Of a stretch of DNA of 64,000 bases, positions 38,952 through 49,700 are shown one piece after another. Made by a program: the position numbers and the translations under genes. The notes beneath the pieces are model-generated. The model made no database searches. It worked only from the letters and a program-made list of their open reading frames with translations, and had not been told where the DNA came from. Positions within the stretch are counted from its first letter, which is position 1. Every line of letters starts with the position of its first letter. The stretch spans positions 52,687 to 116,686 of the forward strand of contig WEDG01000432.1 in NCBI GenBank assembly GCA_017591395.1, given 5' to 3'. The DNA comes from Schistocephalus solidus (taxonomy: Eukaryota; Platyhelminthes; Cestoda; Diphyllobothriidea; Diphyllobothriidae).

Positions 38952-39602
38952 TCAATGCATTGTGTCAAGGATGGGATGGCGTAAGTCCAACTCGAGAACA
39001 ACTGGAAGCACGGCGTCACCATCTGCTTCGCTGTATTGCTGGTTACTCGACAAGCGACCGTAGAGAAAAAGTGAACAGCCGCATGCCCTTGGATTTCTAG
39101 CAAACGATGAGGCCTGTTCGTTCTGTTTGAAGTCAAGGTAGGCGATGGTGGGATTCCAGCAATTCAACCTGGTATCTTCAGTACCCCCGACAATGGATGG
39201 CCTAGGTATCGCTTCATTCGGGGTTATATCGACAATTTCTCGATTTTCGGAGCTGTAGAAGGCAAATTGTTGATTATGTGGCATTTTATCAACTGGCAAT
39301 AGAGTCAGTGACGTAAGGTGCCTCAGAAGATAAGTGCACTGCTTCGAGGGTTCTTCGTCGAGAGAAATCGACTGCTGGGACGGATTATCACTCTTCGAAA
39401 CACGGGGTGGAAGTGACTTCCCAAGGTTGGGCGCTTTGATCTCTCTTACGCCTTTAGAATTTGCTTTCTGAAAAGCATATTTTGAAGGATAAGGATAACT
39501 TGATTCCGGTATCTGGAAGGTGGCCGTCCGCAGAAAAATAGTCAGACCATTTAAAACAATTTCCGGATTAGAAGAAATACTGAAGTTAAGCAGCAGAAAC
39601 AT
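38952..39602 (-). CDS. Unrecognised 216-codon open frame (possible exon or repeat-derived ORF)
   Basis: This is the longest open frame in the window, too long to expect readily by chance. The product is polar, with KSDNPSQQSISLDEEPSK, NEAIPRPSIVGGTEDTR and LNCWNPTIAYLDF segments. No known domain, signal peptide or membrane segment is recognised. A plausible acceptor (CTTCCAG) at 39513 would start an exon at IPESSYPYPSKY; no convincing donor was seen. It lies between the two convergent genes, on the MATCAP strand and downstream of MATCAP. It may be a real exon of an unmodelled gene or a fossil repeat ORF. Confidence 0.3.
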   Translation of the reverse strand: MFLLLNFSISSNPEIVLNGLTIFLRTATFQIPESSYPYPSKYAFQKANSKGVREIKAPNLGKSLPPRVSKSDNPSQQSISLDEEPSKQCTYLLRHLTSLTLLPVDKMPHNQQFAFYSSENREIVDITPNEAIPRPSIVGGTEDTRLNCWNPTIAYLDFKQNEQASSFARNPRACGCSLFLYGRLSSNQQYSEADGDAVLPVVLELDLRHPILDTMH

Positions 39603-39743
39603 CGGCGAAACACGTGTCTGGGTTTTTAGCTAGTACCTATGTCGGAAGTACGGTATAATATCTGTGCAATGGTAGAGCGTTCGACTAAAATACCAAAGGT
39701 CGCTGGTTCGCATCCCAGGTGTGCCACACTTGGGATTGGGTAT

Positions 39744-39788
39744 GACTGGCTGATGACGGCTAATAAGCCAGAAATGGCCATTCCGGTC
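39744..39788 (+). ncRNA. SINE hammerhead ribozyme candidate, copy A
   Basis: Stem I GACTGG (39744-39749) pairs with CCGGTC (39783-39788, one wobble). Core CTGATGA is at 39750-39756; stem II GGCT-AATA-AGCC has a C-A mismatch at its base; GAAA is at 39771-39774; stem III ATGGCCAT is self-complementary. Predicted cleavage is after T39782. All core bases of a type I hammerhead are present. The nearly loopless stem III suggests the dimeric form. Confidence 0.65.
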
Positions 39789-40046
39789 TCCCTTGTCTTT
39801 GTCGGTTCCATTCCATCATATGCTACTTGTCGCTATGCGACCGTCTGCGAGGGCTCTAGTCTGAGCTCCAGGGCACAACGGAACATGCACGTTCCTTAAG
39901 CAGATCGGTGAGCCCCACACTATCATCATATTCCCGATCACAACCGACAAAAACAACGAGCCCGTGGCTCAATGGTAGAGCGCTCGACTCAAATACCAAA
40001 GGTTGCGGGTTCGAATCCCAGGTGTTCTACACTTGGGATTGGGTAT

Positions 40047-40091
40047 GACTGGCTGATGACGGCTAATAAGCCAGAAATGGCCATTCCGGTC
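40047..40091 (+). ncRNA. SINE hammerhead ribozyme candidate, copy B
   Basis: Identical to copy A in all 45 positions: stem I GACTGG/CCGGTC, CTGATGA at 40053-40059, GAAA at 40074-40077, predicted cleavage after 40085. With copy A it would release a unit-length RNA of 303 nt from a tandem transcript. Confidence 0.65.
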
Positions 40092-40117
40092 TCCCTTGTC
40101 TTTGTCGGTTCCATTCC

Positions 40118-40134
40118 ATATATATGTATATGTA

Positions 40135-40213
<79 letters not shown>
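40118..40213 (+). repeat. (TA)n microsatellite
   Basis: A nearly pure TA run with a few TG interruptions at its start. It sits exactly where the tail of a SINE unit is truncated. Confidence 0.95.
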
Positions 40214-40216
<3 letters not shown>

Positions 40217-40504
40217 AAAAAATTACATTTCATTTTTCACCGAAATCATAGGTTCAATCTTCTTTTAATCGGCAAGTAAACGCACAAAAATGGTTGATAA
40301 TGGGACACTAGCAGTACTTTCATTTTATACATATTCTGTAAACACTATCGAATCGCCTTCAGATGATCGTCAGTTCACAGATTCTTATTTGTTTCAAGAC
40401 AGGTACGCTCATATTACTTTTATGAAGAGCATTTCATATATGTTAGTCAATAGGCTTTTTGTTGGCCTAAACATCTATTTCTTCCTATCCCAAGGAGTTT
40501 GATA

Positions 40505-40828
40505 AGGTGGTAGGCCTTGGCACGTGGAGGCCCCAGCGATTGTTTACGTGACTCACTCGTCATGTTCAGTCTGGGGGCTCACTCTCGAATCCCGCTAACA
40601 ACGGCATATTATAAGTGGATGAATATAGCAGGTTAGGGCAATGGAGACTAGAATGGCCATTTCTGGCTTATTAGCCGTCAGCAGCCAGCTATACCCAACC
40701 ATAGGGGGTGCACTACCTGCAGCCTGATCCCGAGACCTGCTGATTGGAAGTCCAACCCTCTAATCATTAAGCCACGGGCTCGTTGTCTTGCCGGTGTAGA
40801 TCGGTGAGGCGTCCAGCCAAATATTATC
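40505..40828 (-). mobile_element. SINE copy, minus strand, left half of a head-to-head pair
   Basis: Tail, hammerhead (core CTGCTGA at 40678-40684, GAAA at 40660-40663), B box, A box and leader are read on the minus strand. The core substitution (CTGATGA to CTGCTGA) is shared with the neighbouring plus-strand copy. Confidence 0.8.
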
Positions 40829-41042
40829 AATATTCCCAATCTGGACTGGCAAGAGAACGAGTCTGTGTCTCAATAATTAGAACGTTGAACTTCTAATCAG
40901 CAGGTCTCGGGTTCGAGTTTCAGGAATTGTTATACATAGGGCTGGGCATGACTGGCTGCTGACGGCTTATAAGCCAGAAATGGCCATTCTGGTCTCTGTT
41001 GTCTTTGCCGGCGATTTTAATCTGCCTGTCCTGATGGTAGGG
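40829..41042 (+). mobile_element. SINE copy, plus strand, right half of a head-to-head pair
   Basis: Leader, A-box region, B box (GGGTTCGAGTTTC) and hammerhead (stem I GACTGG at 40950-40955, core CTGCTGA, GAAA at 40977-40980, stem I partner CTGGTC). It ends after part of the tail. The core change shared with the 40.6 kb copy suggests that one arose from the other locally. Confidence 0.8.
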
Positions 41043-43399
41043 TCTACTTTCTTGATGATGCTTATATTAAAATTTGCTGTGAAACTGTAAATTAATGGTT
41101 TTTGCTTACTTTTCCGTATAAATTTCTTTGTCGACGGCACTTCACTGCAAACAATGTCTTATTTACAGAGGATTTTAATGCATATATACGCAATTTTTCA
41201 TATAATATTGTGGTCAGCAGTGCCTGAAGGCTAGGCTGCTGTGCTCGTCGAAAGCCGAACTTCGGAAAATTACTTATATATAATAAATGCTTTTTCTCAG
41301 CGTCCTTATCAAGGACTGAAAAATGTTCTCCGATTTTTTCGCCCAGCCTTGACCATATATTGCATATTTCTAGACTATGCATCAAACGTAGACAGCTTTT
41401 GTTGTTTTGCTATTTTGATCTAGCTACAGTGTTTTATCTTGGCAAACTAAATAGAATAAAATGACTTATTAAGGTCAACTGGGCTCCGTGAATAATCAGC
41501 GTGTACCTTTTAGTAAAGCCGTAAGTTCCATAAGTTTAGTTCTATTAAAGGCACAGAAACTCAATATTTATTCGACAGCGCAAAGCCAGTTAATCCTTAA
41601 CATAAGTGGAAATTTTCCAGTTGCAGTGTTTGCAAATCATGTTTCTATGCGATTCACGGTTTTATCATTGTTATTTTTAACTTTCCCTGTGTAGTTCATC
41701 CCCAAAACCTTTTGGATTCTTTGCTTTCACACAGTTGGCTGCAGGCTTGACAACTACTATTTAGTGATAAAGATTGTGTTCTTTCTAAATTTCTTGTGTT
41801 GTTAGTATGTACTAATCAACTAAAAGGGATGTAGAGGCATAAAAAAGCAAAGACGGAGTGGGTCAGCAGCGGTCTAGTAACCACCATGAGCCAGGCTGTG
41901 AAATGCGTATTTTCGGACCAACACCACACACAGCGCTAATAGCCGATTCTAAAGAAATATTATATCAATTTCTCTTAATACTGCTTGCTCAACATGTACT
42001 CGCAGACACTGCATGCTTGACGTTGGCATAGGGCTGGCTACCATTAAAAATGGATGTTATCGGAAGTTTAAATAACTTTAAAATGTCAATGACATGCAAG
42101 TGAGGCGGAAGTAGTCATTTCTGGCGTATTTTCTGCCGTATGTCATAGCCCAATTCAAGCCTGTAATGCAGTATCGTTTGTTTACAGCCAACTTAGTAAG
42201 ATTACCTGCTGCCGAGTCATGAGCTGACATCGGAAATTGTAAGTTACCTACAAGAGTTGTTCAGCAATTCCTCCTGGCTCTAGCACTTAAATCAAGCCGC
42301 GCCGTTTCGAGTTTGCATAGCTCCATTCTAGTACGACTGCTTATTGGCTGGGAATAAATGAACGCGAAATTCCAGCAGGAAAGTGATGGAGTGCGAGATG
42401 GCCACTTCTAGCTAAATATTCAACCCTATGTTGGGGAATGGCCGACTAACGGCAGACAATCGGTCAAAATGGTAAAACCAGCGGCCCTTCTGCATGTCGG
42501 TAACGTCTACTAACTACTGATCGCCTTTCCCCATGTGGCGCGCGGTGAGAAATCTTTACCTGAATTATTTATTTCCGTCGTGTAATCAGAATACACCACC
42601 GTGACAATTAATTCAGTTTTGATGGCTTTTTGGCAAGAGCTGTAACTTTGTCCTCTTCAGAATAAAGTGCAATTGACAACAACTGTCACGAAAATAGATC
42701 AGATTGAGTGGAGTCACACATGCACAAGTTTAGATCACCGCTAGATAACCTCAAAAGCGATGAAAATAATGGCATTGTCAGCAGGATGGACTCCGTGTCT
42801 GAAACGCGTCAAAAGCTGTCTTTTCATATTATTGATTAATGTTCGGCTCCATACTAGAGTTGTGAGCAGCGAATGTTTATGCATGCCTACTAATCCAACA
42901 ACGAATTCTTACCCGAGCGAACACAATGGATAGGTTTATAGTTATTGAAGGGGTTGGGGTGACGATTAGCCTTTGGGTTAGGCTTAGGTTTGCGTGTAGG
43001 TAGGCGTAGAAAGGCAGGGATGTAATACCCTCTGATGTAGGGCTGAAAAATCAGCTCACTGGAACGATGACGGTGGGCTTATAATTTGTTCTGTGCCAAC
43101 GCGCTACCGCCAAATTCCGTCCTTTAAACTGTCCTATCACCGTTTACACCGTTTCGATTTTACACGCCTACATATCGATTATGTTCGTTTGAGGGGGGGG
43201 GGCGTACCCACAGTCGTTGCCAAAGTAGGCATATCATACTAGTAGCTGAGTGTCCTCAGAGAAAATAGACTTCGCTTCGCCTCTAATAACTAAAACAGCA
43301 ATGAAGCAACGTATCATAATTATGTTTCAATTGTGGAAATTCCTCGGTTTGTATCATGCAAATGAGAAAACTACGTGGTTGAGACAGGCTTAAGGGACT
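41043..43399. other. Region downstream of MATCAP, no gene recognised
   Basis: A weak GGTTAGG-like patch (42950-43005) and a G10 run (43193-43202). The nearest minus-strand AATAAA appears only near 42.57 kb, so the MATCAP 3' end is uncertain. Confidence 0.5.
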
Positions 43400-43719
43400 T
43401 CATACCTGTCGATCCCGATTTGGTTTGACCAATCCGCTCCGATTCACATCCTTGTTTACCTCAGAGGGTTGAGAAGGCTGGGAAGATTCCACCACTTTTG
43501 CGGGTCTTTCGCGCTTTGGTAAAATATATAAGCCATTTAAACGAGCGATTTCGCGCAATTGTGCTTGATACGCGCTGATGGGTGTCATAAAGGAGGGTAA
43601 GTGAATTTCCTCAAGAGTTATCTGTTCTTGGACTTTTTCCAGATCCGTTAGTGAAAGCTTTCCAGCGATTAGCTGTCTGAAATCGATGTTGTTTTGCTCC
43701 ATGAGAATTCTGACGGCTC
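43400..43719 (-). CDS. MATCAP: MATCAP exon 6 (terminal)
   Basis: Starts after a CCGTCAG acceptor, completing the Gly of YFEG, then AVRILMEQNNIDFRQLIAGK, a helical end with LREIARLNGL, and a polar tail (KRERPAKVVESSQPSQPS...NRDRQV) before TGA at 43400-43402. A CAG/GTATGA donor-like site overlaps the stop, so an alternative spliced end cannot be excluded. No close polyadenylation signal is evident on this strand. Confidence 0.9.
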
Positions 43720-46700
43720 CTGACGGAAGAAAAGACTAGCTGCAACTAACCTGCATTAAACTTTCAGCGAAACATAGAATGTAAGCATTGTTTAGGTTTC
43801 AGGCTGATGAAATAACTAAGAAGAATAAATTGACTGGTCAATAAGCGTAAATAATTTATTCACTTTTGGTTGAAAGCAGGGCACTCAAAGGGCCATGCGA
43901 TATGGTCCTCTCTTTCATAACTTTCATCCAAGAGCCCTCCAAGTAGTTTTTGTGACAGCCACAGAACCAAACACGTTCTCCCTAAAGACAGCTAAGCGAA
44001 ACCTCGCGTCATCGCTTCTCCAATCTATGAAGTGCAAATAACCCGTACAACCCGTCTGTGGAGCATCTACGTTGTGCGTGTATGCAGGTTTGTGTTTCCG
44101 ATCACAGCTGGCGACCAGTGTTTAGATTGGCTGTTTGAAGGCAGAATAACGCTGAGGCCCCACTATAGCAATTTTCTCGTATGTTTGTCACGTCCTACTC
44201 ATTCCTGCCTTCGTCCAGTCTCTTTGCTTACAGAAGCCAATTTATCGGTGTGCGCCCACCTGCTGCATTAACATTGAGTTTATTATAGTTTTTTAATTAG
44301 TAAACGTTTGAGATGCAGCTTACCTTTTCTGGCTTTTGGGCAAAATTTTAACCCGCATTTAGTTTCTTTTGCGGCATGGCATTCATCTCATAGAGAAATT
44401 TTTCTTTTATCCTTTTCTGGGATGATGTGGGACTTCAAAAGTAATTTAAATATATCCTAGGTTATTGTTCAAAATTAGATGAAAAATATCAAGATTTAAA
44501 CATGACCACTGTCAACAAACCTCTGCAGTTTCTAGACTGCCGTGTTTTGATCGCGTCAGAGCGACTACAGCACTAAGGGCAGTGTTCGTACAACTTGGGC
44601 TGAGAACGTTTTAACATGCTGGGGACGGCCCCTCCAAGTTGCTTAGGTTGATGTAAAGTTAAAGCCCTGATTAGCGTCACTTTTCGTTATTTTACTAGAC
44701 AGGGCCTCGAAAAGTCCTGGCTAGTTTATCGAATACCATCAACGTATAAATGCGGGATCCTGCGGTAACTTTGGACCTCTTGGGGTTTTTTACAGTTGGT
44801 TTGGAAAAGGTATTCAATCTGGACTGGGAATAAGATATCCCCGTAGTACATGTGGTCCTTAGATAAATTCCAGGGCGAATAGGTTTCGGGTTAAGGTTAG
44901 GGTTCAGGTCCAGTTTCAGTTCAAGGTTAAGGTCAATGTTATTGTTGGGTGTCTGACAGGGGGATGTTTACCCTTGTTACTGAAATTTACAGCAAGGCCA
45001 ACTGTATTACTGGGAGTTCCTTTTCCTGTGTCTTGCCCCATATTATTCCATATTTTGGCTGCAGCTCATCTCCTACTCCACTTTCGCAGATGGCAGTTTG
45101 TACCAAGTTCGCTGATTGCACAGCATCCAAAAAAAGCCCCCACTAAATAGTTGACCACGCAAAACCGAACACCGGCGTTTCCCAAAGTCAAGGAGGATAA
45201 ATCCCTTCGAATTTTCCTTTGCATTCTTAGATTAGTTGAAGTTACCTGGTAGCTGGAAAGCACTCATATTACTTCCATGTTTTGCTTTGTTTTTAGTAGT
45301 GTGTCGTGATCTGTCCCCTCTCCTCCCTTCTCCCCCTCCGACGGCTTGCATTGCAGATGCGCTGGCTCAAAACAAGGGGTCAGAGTGGCTAACAGTTATT
45401 CAGGCAGCACCCATAACTACTATCTTACGAGGGAAGGGTGTAGTGGCAGGCTAGGCGTAAGCCTGCACGCAGCGTCATTAGCTGAACCTTAGTTTCACCA
45501 ACCGTGATTGACAGTTGACTTGTAAATAGGAAAGGAATGATGAGGGTGGCCGGGGGCTGCACCTCCGCTGCAAATCAGCGTATTCCTTCCTAGGATTGAT
45601 CTGATAGGTTTGAACCTATCAGTGGTAGCTAAGAGTGGTAGTTAAGAGTGGTAGCTTATAAGGCTGCCAGTTGACGGGATAATCCGGTCCTTGTCAGGAC
45701 TGTGTGTGAAGCCTCAATGGCATTTAGGACATTCTCATCTATGTGAGATCCGAGGCTCTCACTAAATGTAACCTTATACACCCAGAGGGCAAGCTGGTGG
45801 GGGGCGTAAAGCTCGAAGACGGTTGATTCCAACTGTCAGTCACTGCGGCCGATCTCACTTCTGAGCATCTAGATATCGTCTTGCCGTCGGACTAAGGTAG
45901 GTTGAGGGAGGGTTGAGTTCGGTAGATTCTGTGAAAATCTACCTTATTTTAAGTTAACTCATATGCAAGTCACCGCCCTGACTTCACTTTCGGGAGCTCA
46001 TGGTATCTACGCCTCAGAAAATATGTGCTTATGATCCAAGTTCTTTGGTTTATCTCTTTAAGTTGGCAGCCAAGTTGCTTACTGTGACCATCTGCTTGCC
46101 CTTTGAACAACCTTGGCTACCGAAATAAAAAAACATAATTTCTCTCGAGTACTTTATGTTGAATATTGGCTTATCTTCGAAATAATGCATACTGTTCAAA
46201 TGTAAAGCAACATCACGCTTGGAACAAAAAGACTCACCTTCGAAGTATCGCTGGTCCTTTCCGTAGCCCCCGCACTCCTCCTGGTTTCGAAGGCAACGCT
46301 TGATGCGCATACAGTGTTTCCAGCATTGTTCCTCATCCTTAAGATATCTGGACAAATGCTCAAATAGTTCCTTAAACGGGAGATATTCAGCCATGCAGGC
46401 ACCGTCTGAAAAGTAAGAAAATTGCGTAAGCAATGGGGAGAGGGGCATTTAAAAGTTACAGTTACGTTTCTCGCGCGTAAGGAGCCATTTTTCATAAATC
46501 ATTAAAATTTCCGGACAATTTGACGTACATACGTTAAGTGCCTGGGATAATGTGCCTACTTTCCCAACAGTTAGATCTGTAAACCAAAGATAACGCGCCT
46601 TTTACAAAGAAGGCACATTTTGCGTAGAAATGGTACGCCGCAACGCCGAACGTAACGAAACAAGCGCGATATTTAAATGCATTTTTCCGTTGAAAGAAGT

Positions 46701-49700
46701 GATTAAAAATTAATAACACTGTTGACGCTGTAACAGGTTAGAGTAGTTTATGCACATTGATACCCTGAGCTTTGTCTATAAATGCTTTATTTTTCCTCGG
46801 TTTTAAATTATCGCAATGTGGCATTGATATTTTGTCTTACTCCCTGCTTTCTTCTCATGAAGCTTAGATTTTCAGTAAGTCCGTTTAGGCAGTCTTCAAA
46901 CCCTCGATTTTTCAAACTCCATTCTAGCCAGTTGTATGCACCTAAGGTTTCAAAAATACAAGGCGGCCCGATAGTAAGATCTGGGTTCCTGAGAGGAAAA
47001 AGCCAAAATTTCAACAATATTATAATAGCGATGTGGACATATATACTCTTTATTCGCGTGATAGAATTTACTGTTGAGGGAATTCGAGTTATAATTACAT
47101 CCTTCGCCATGCTTGGGGTTCCCTTATTGACGCATGAAAGGCAGCTTTAATGGAGCTAAGCCGTTAATCCTTACAATTTAATAACAGTTAGCATTATTCG
47201 TCAGTTTCAATGAAAGATGCTTTTTGTTGCTGCGATTCTCTAAGCATGGTAGAAGGGTTTTACAGTCGATCCCCTACCTCATGAAATGTTAACCGAAATT
47301 CCAAAAGGTGTGTTTTCAATTCAAACATATCCCTTAAGCAAGGCTGTCGTATTGATTATCGTGCAGTCTAGTCCGAAAATATTTCAGCCACAGTAGGGTG
47401 CCGGCTTTTGAAAGAGCTTCTTTCTGACCGTCCATAAAAACTTTACGCTGTAAAAAATGGCTACTTAAGTAGTTTGCAATTTTCTCACTTGTTTTCAATG
47501 CTCTTAATAATTCCAAAATATCCAAGAGGCGACGAGAGCACCATCCTGCCTAGCTAAAATCAGGGCACGGTAAAGTCCATCTCAAGCGCATTTGTGACTC
47601 ATTTGGTTGACATCGGTCACCTGGTAGACATCAACCAAGCATTCCAAGTAATCGATAAAGTGTCGACGAAACATCCTAAGTTCCTGCATCAGCGGATACT
47701 TGCGAAGGCAGAGGCAGTGGTCATAAGGTAGACCAACCCAACTGTGTGCTCGCAAAAAGCGTTTGTAGTGGCCCTAAGGCTCCTTGGCCGAAAACAAACT
47801 CAACATCTGCGTTCATACCTCCTGCCACGTGGCGTCAGAGCGACGAAGCCGTAAACTAGATAATTGCCATACACCTTCCCGCTCCCCTCCCCATCCCTCG
47901 CCCCTATAGGACACTGCCCTCAACCCCCTCCCGCATGCTTACTGCTTATTGGATGTTTAAACTTGTGTTACTCTACCCTTACTCATATTATTGTAAAGAC
48001 CTGATGATGAATAATCAAAAGCGTACGTTCGCCAAACTCGACTTCTTCAATCGCATTATACTTTAGAAGACACGCACGCAAATATTCTATCTTTTACTGG
48101 TTTGATAGAAAATTTACATCCTCTTAAAATTTCATACTTGAAGAAATGTTATCTTTTGGTTTTTTTGAAAGTTTCTAAATTGCTGAATAATTTTGAACCC
48201 TATCGGACGTTACACCTGATTTCAAGGTTTCCAACCTATATGCTTTATACATTCTGTGTAAGTAAAACTCACAAATTTCTCTACGGTAGGGTTTCTATAT
48301 TTAGAAACTTTGATATTCTTTTTTATTTTATGTGTATACTTTATAAAGTTATATCTGCTTGTACTTTCACTTCATTATTCATGACAACAGTGATCCAAAT
48401 GGTTTTGGTGGATTTCAGAAAAAAACTATCCATGGAAATCACTCACTCGACTAAAAAGATTTCCTTATCCTAAACATTAACTGATGGGTGCGTTTTCAAG
48501 ACCTTGACGTCTACATTCCACATTTTGATGGATTTGTGTTAGTGGATGCATTTAACTTTATTGTCATCTAGAACCGTATAGTATTTAATCAACTACGGTA
48601 GATGGACGCTCATTGATCGGTTACTGAACTCACTCGCTCAATTGTGCCTTAGGGCTCACTCTCCAGCCCCACCAGCAGCAGCAGCGTCTTTTGATGTAAG
48701 CGGAATGGCATTACCGACAAAGACTAGGGAGACTGGAATGGCCATTTCTGGCTAATTAGTCATCATAAGTCAACCGTGGCTACCCCATATGTCGCGATAT
48801 CCTAGGCTCGAATTTTGGGTTGCATATGGCTTGCTGATGACGGCTTATAAGCCAGAAATGGCCATTCCAATCTCCTTGTCTTTGCCAAAATTGTCATTTA
48901 GTCAACTGGTTGCAGCTGTTTGGCGCTGTTAAATGAAAAAGTACACACAATTTTCAGAACTCTATCTAAAAGAATTCGTAACCTAAAGGAGGCCTATGTG
49001 AAGTACAGTATACGTTTCGGTTATAACACTGTCGTCGAACGTACACTTTCCTTATTTTGCAATACTACGTTTTTTTGACTGAATGATAGCCAATTGACTA
49101 ACAGTTACACGTTATCCCAATGTTTCACTTCACATATTTTTTAGAATTGAAAGATTAATTTTGCGTGCCGTAAACGGCTCAATAAAAAATACTACGCCAA
49201 TACCCCTGCTAATGACTTTTTACGCAAGTACACTTGTTAAATGGAGTAAGGGTGGAGGAACAGTATTCATTCAGGACAGCGGTCGTCGAATATGTAGAGC
49301 TTTTCATCCAGCAGAACCTACATTGGTCACTGCTTTTGGCTTCAGATGGGCATGTATATGGTATGAGTCTTTCACATAGAGATATCCTTTATTTTTGTGG
49401 GCTTTCTTTGCGAGGTTAAAGGTGGTTCCAGCCCGTAGAAAGTGACACAAATTAAACGGATCCTGCTTCTGTCCTGTTGGTCATGTCTAGGAGCAACGTA
49501 TGATCATCTAGCTTAGTGGAACCCTTGATCAATCTGATGCGTACTGCGTCCAATGCGAGAATGTTTTCTACTAGAAATGTGTAGCCAACTTGAACGGCTT
49601 TCCTACGTTGCAGCATAATGCTGAAGTTTTTGGGTCTCAAAGATGATGCTTTTAAAACAGGGGGCGAGATTCTGCAAAGTTCTAGCTGTAAAATAATATT

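Larger units (their letters stand above)
39640..40127 (+). mobile_element. tRNA-derived SINE, tandem dimer with hammerhead motifs
   Basis: Two units lie head to tail with a 303 bp period. The second starts with a pol III A box TGGCTCAATGG (39965-39975) and B box GGTTCGAATCC (40008-40018). The first keeps its B box (39705-39715) but is truncated at the start. Each has a hammerhead-like fold after the B box (39744-39788 and 40047-40091). The first unit's tail (39789-39955) runs straight into the second unit's leader and head. The second unit's tail is cut by a TA microsatellite. Confidence 0.85.

Noticed and set aside
39961..40030. Possible functional tRNA gene
   Set aside because: A and B boxes are present but no closed cloverleaf with a proper acceptor stem; it is the head of a SINE found in many copies.
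39972..40268. 98-codon plus-strand open frame ending in Tyr-Ile repeats
   Set aside because: Reads through the SINE and the TA microsatellite; not a protein gene.
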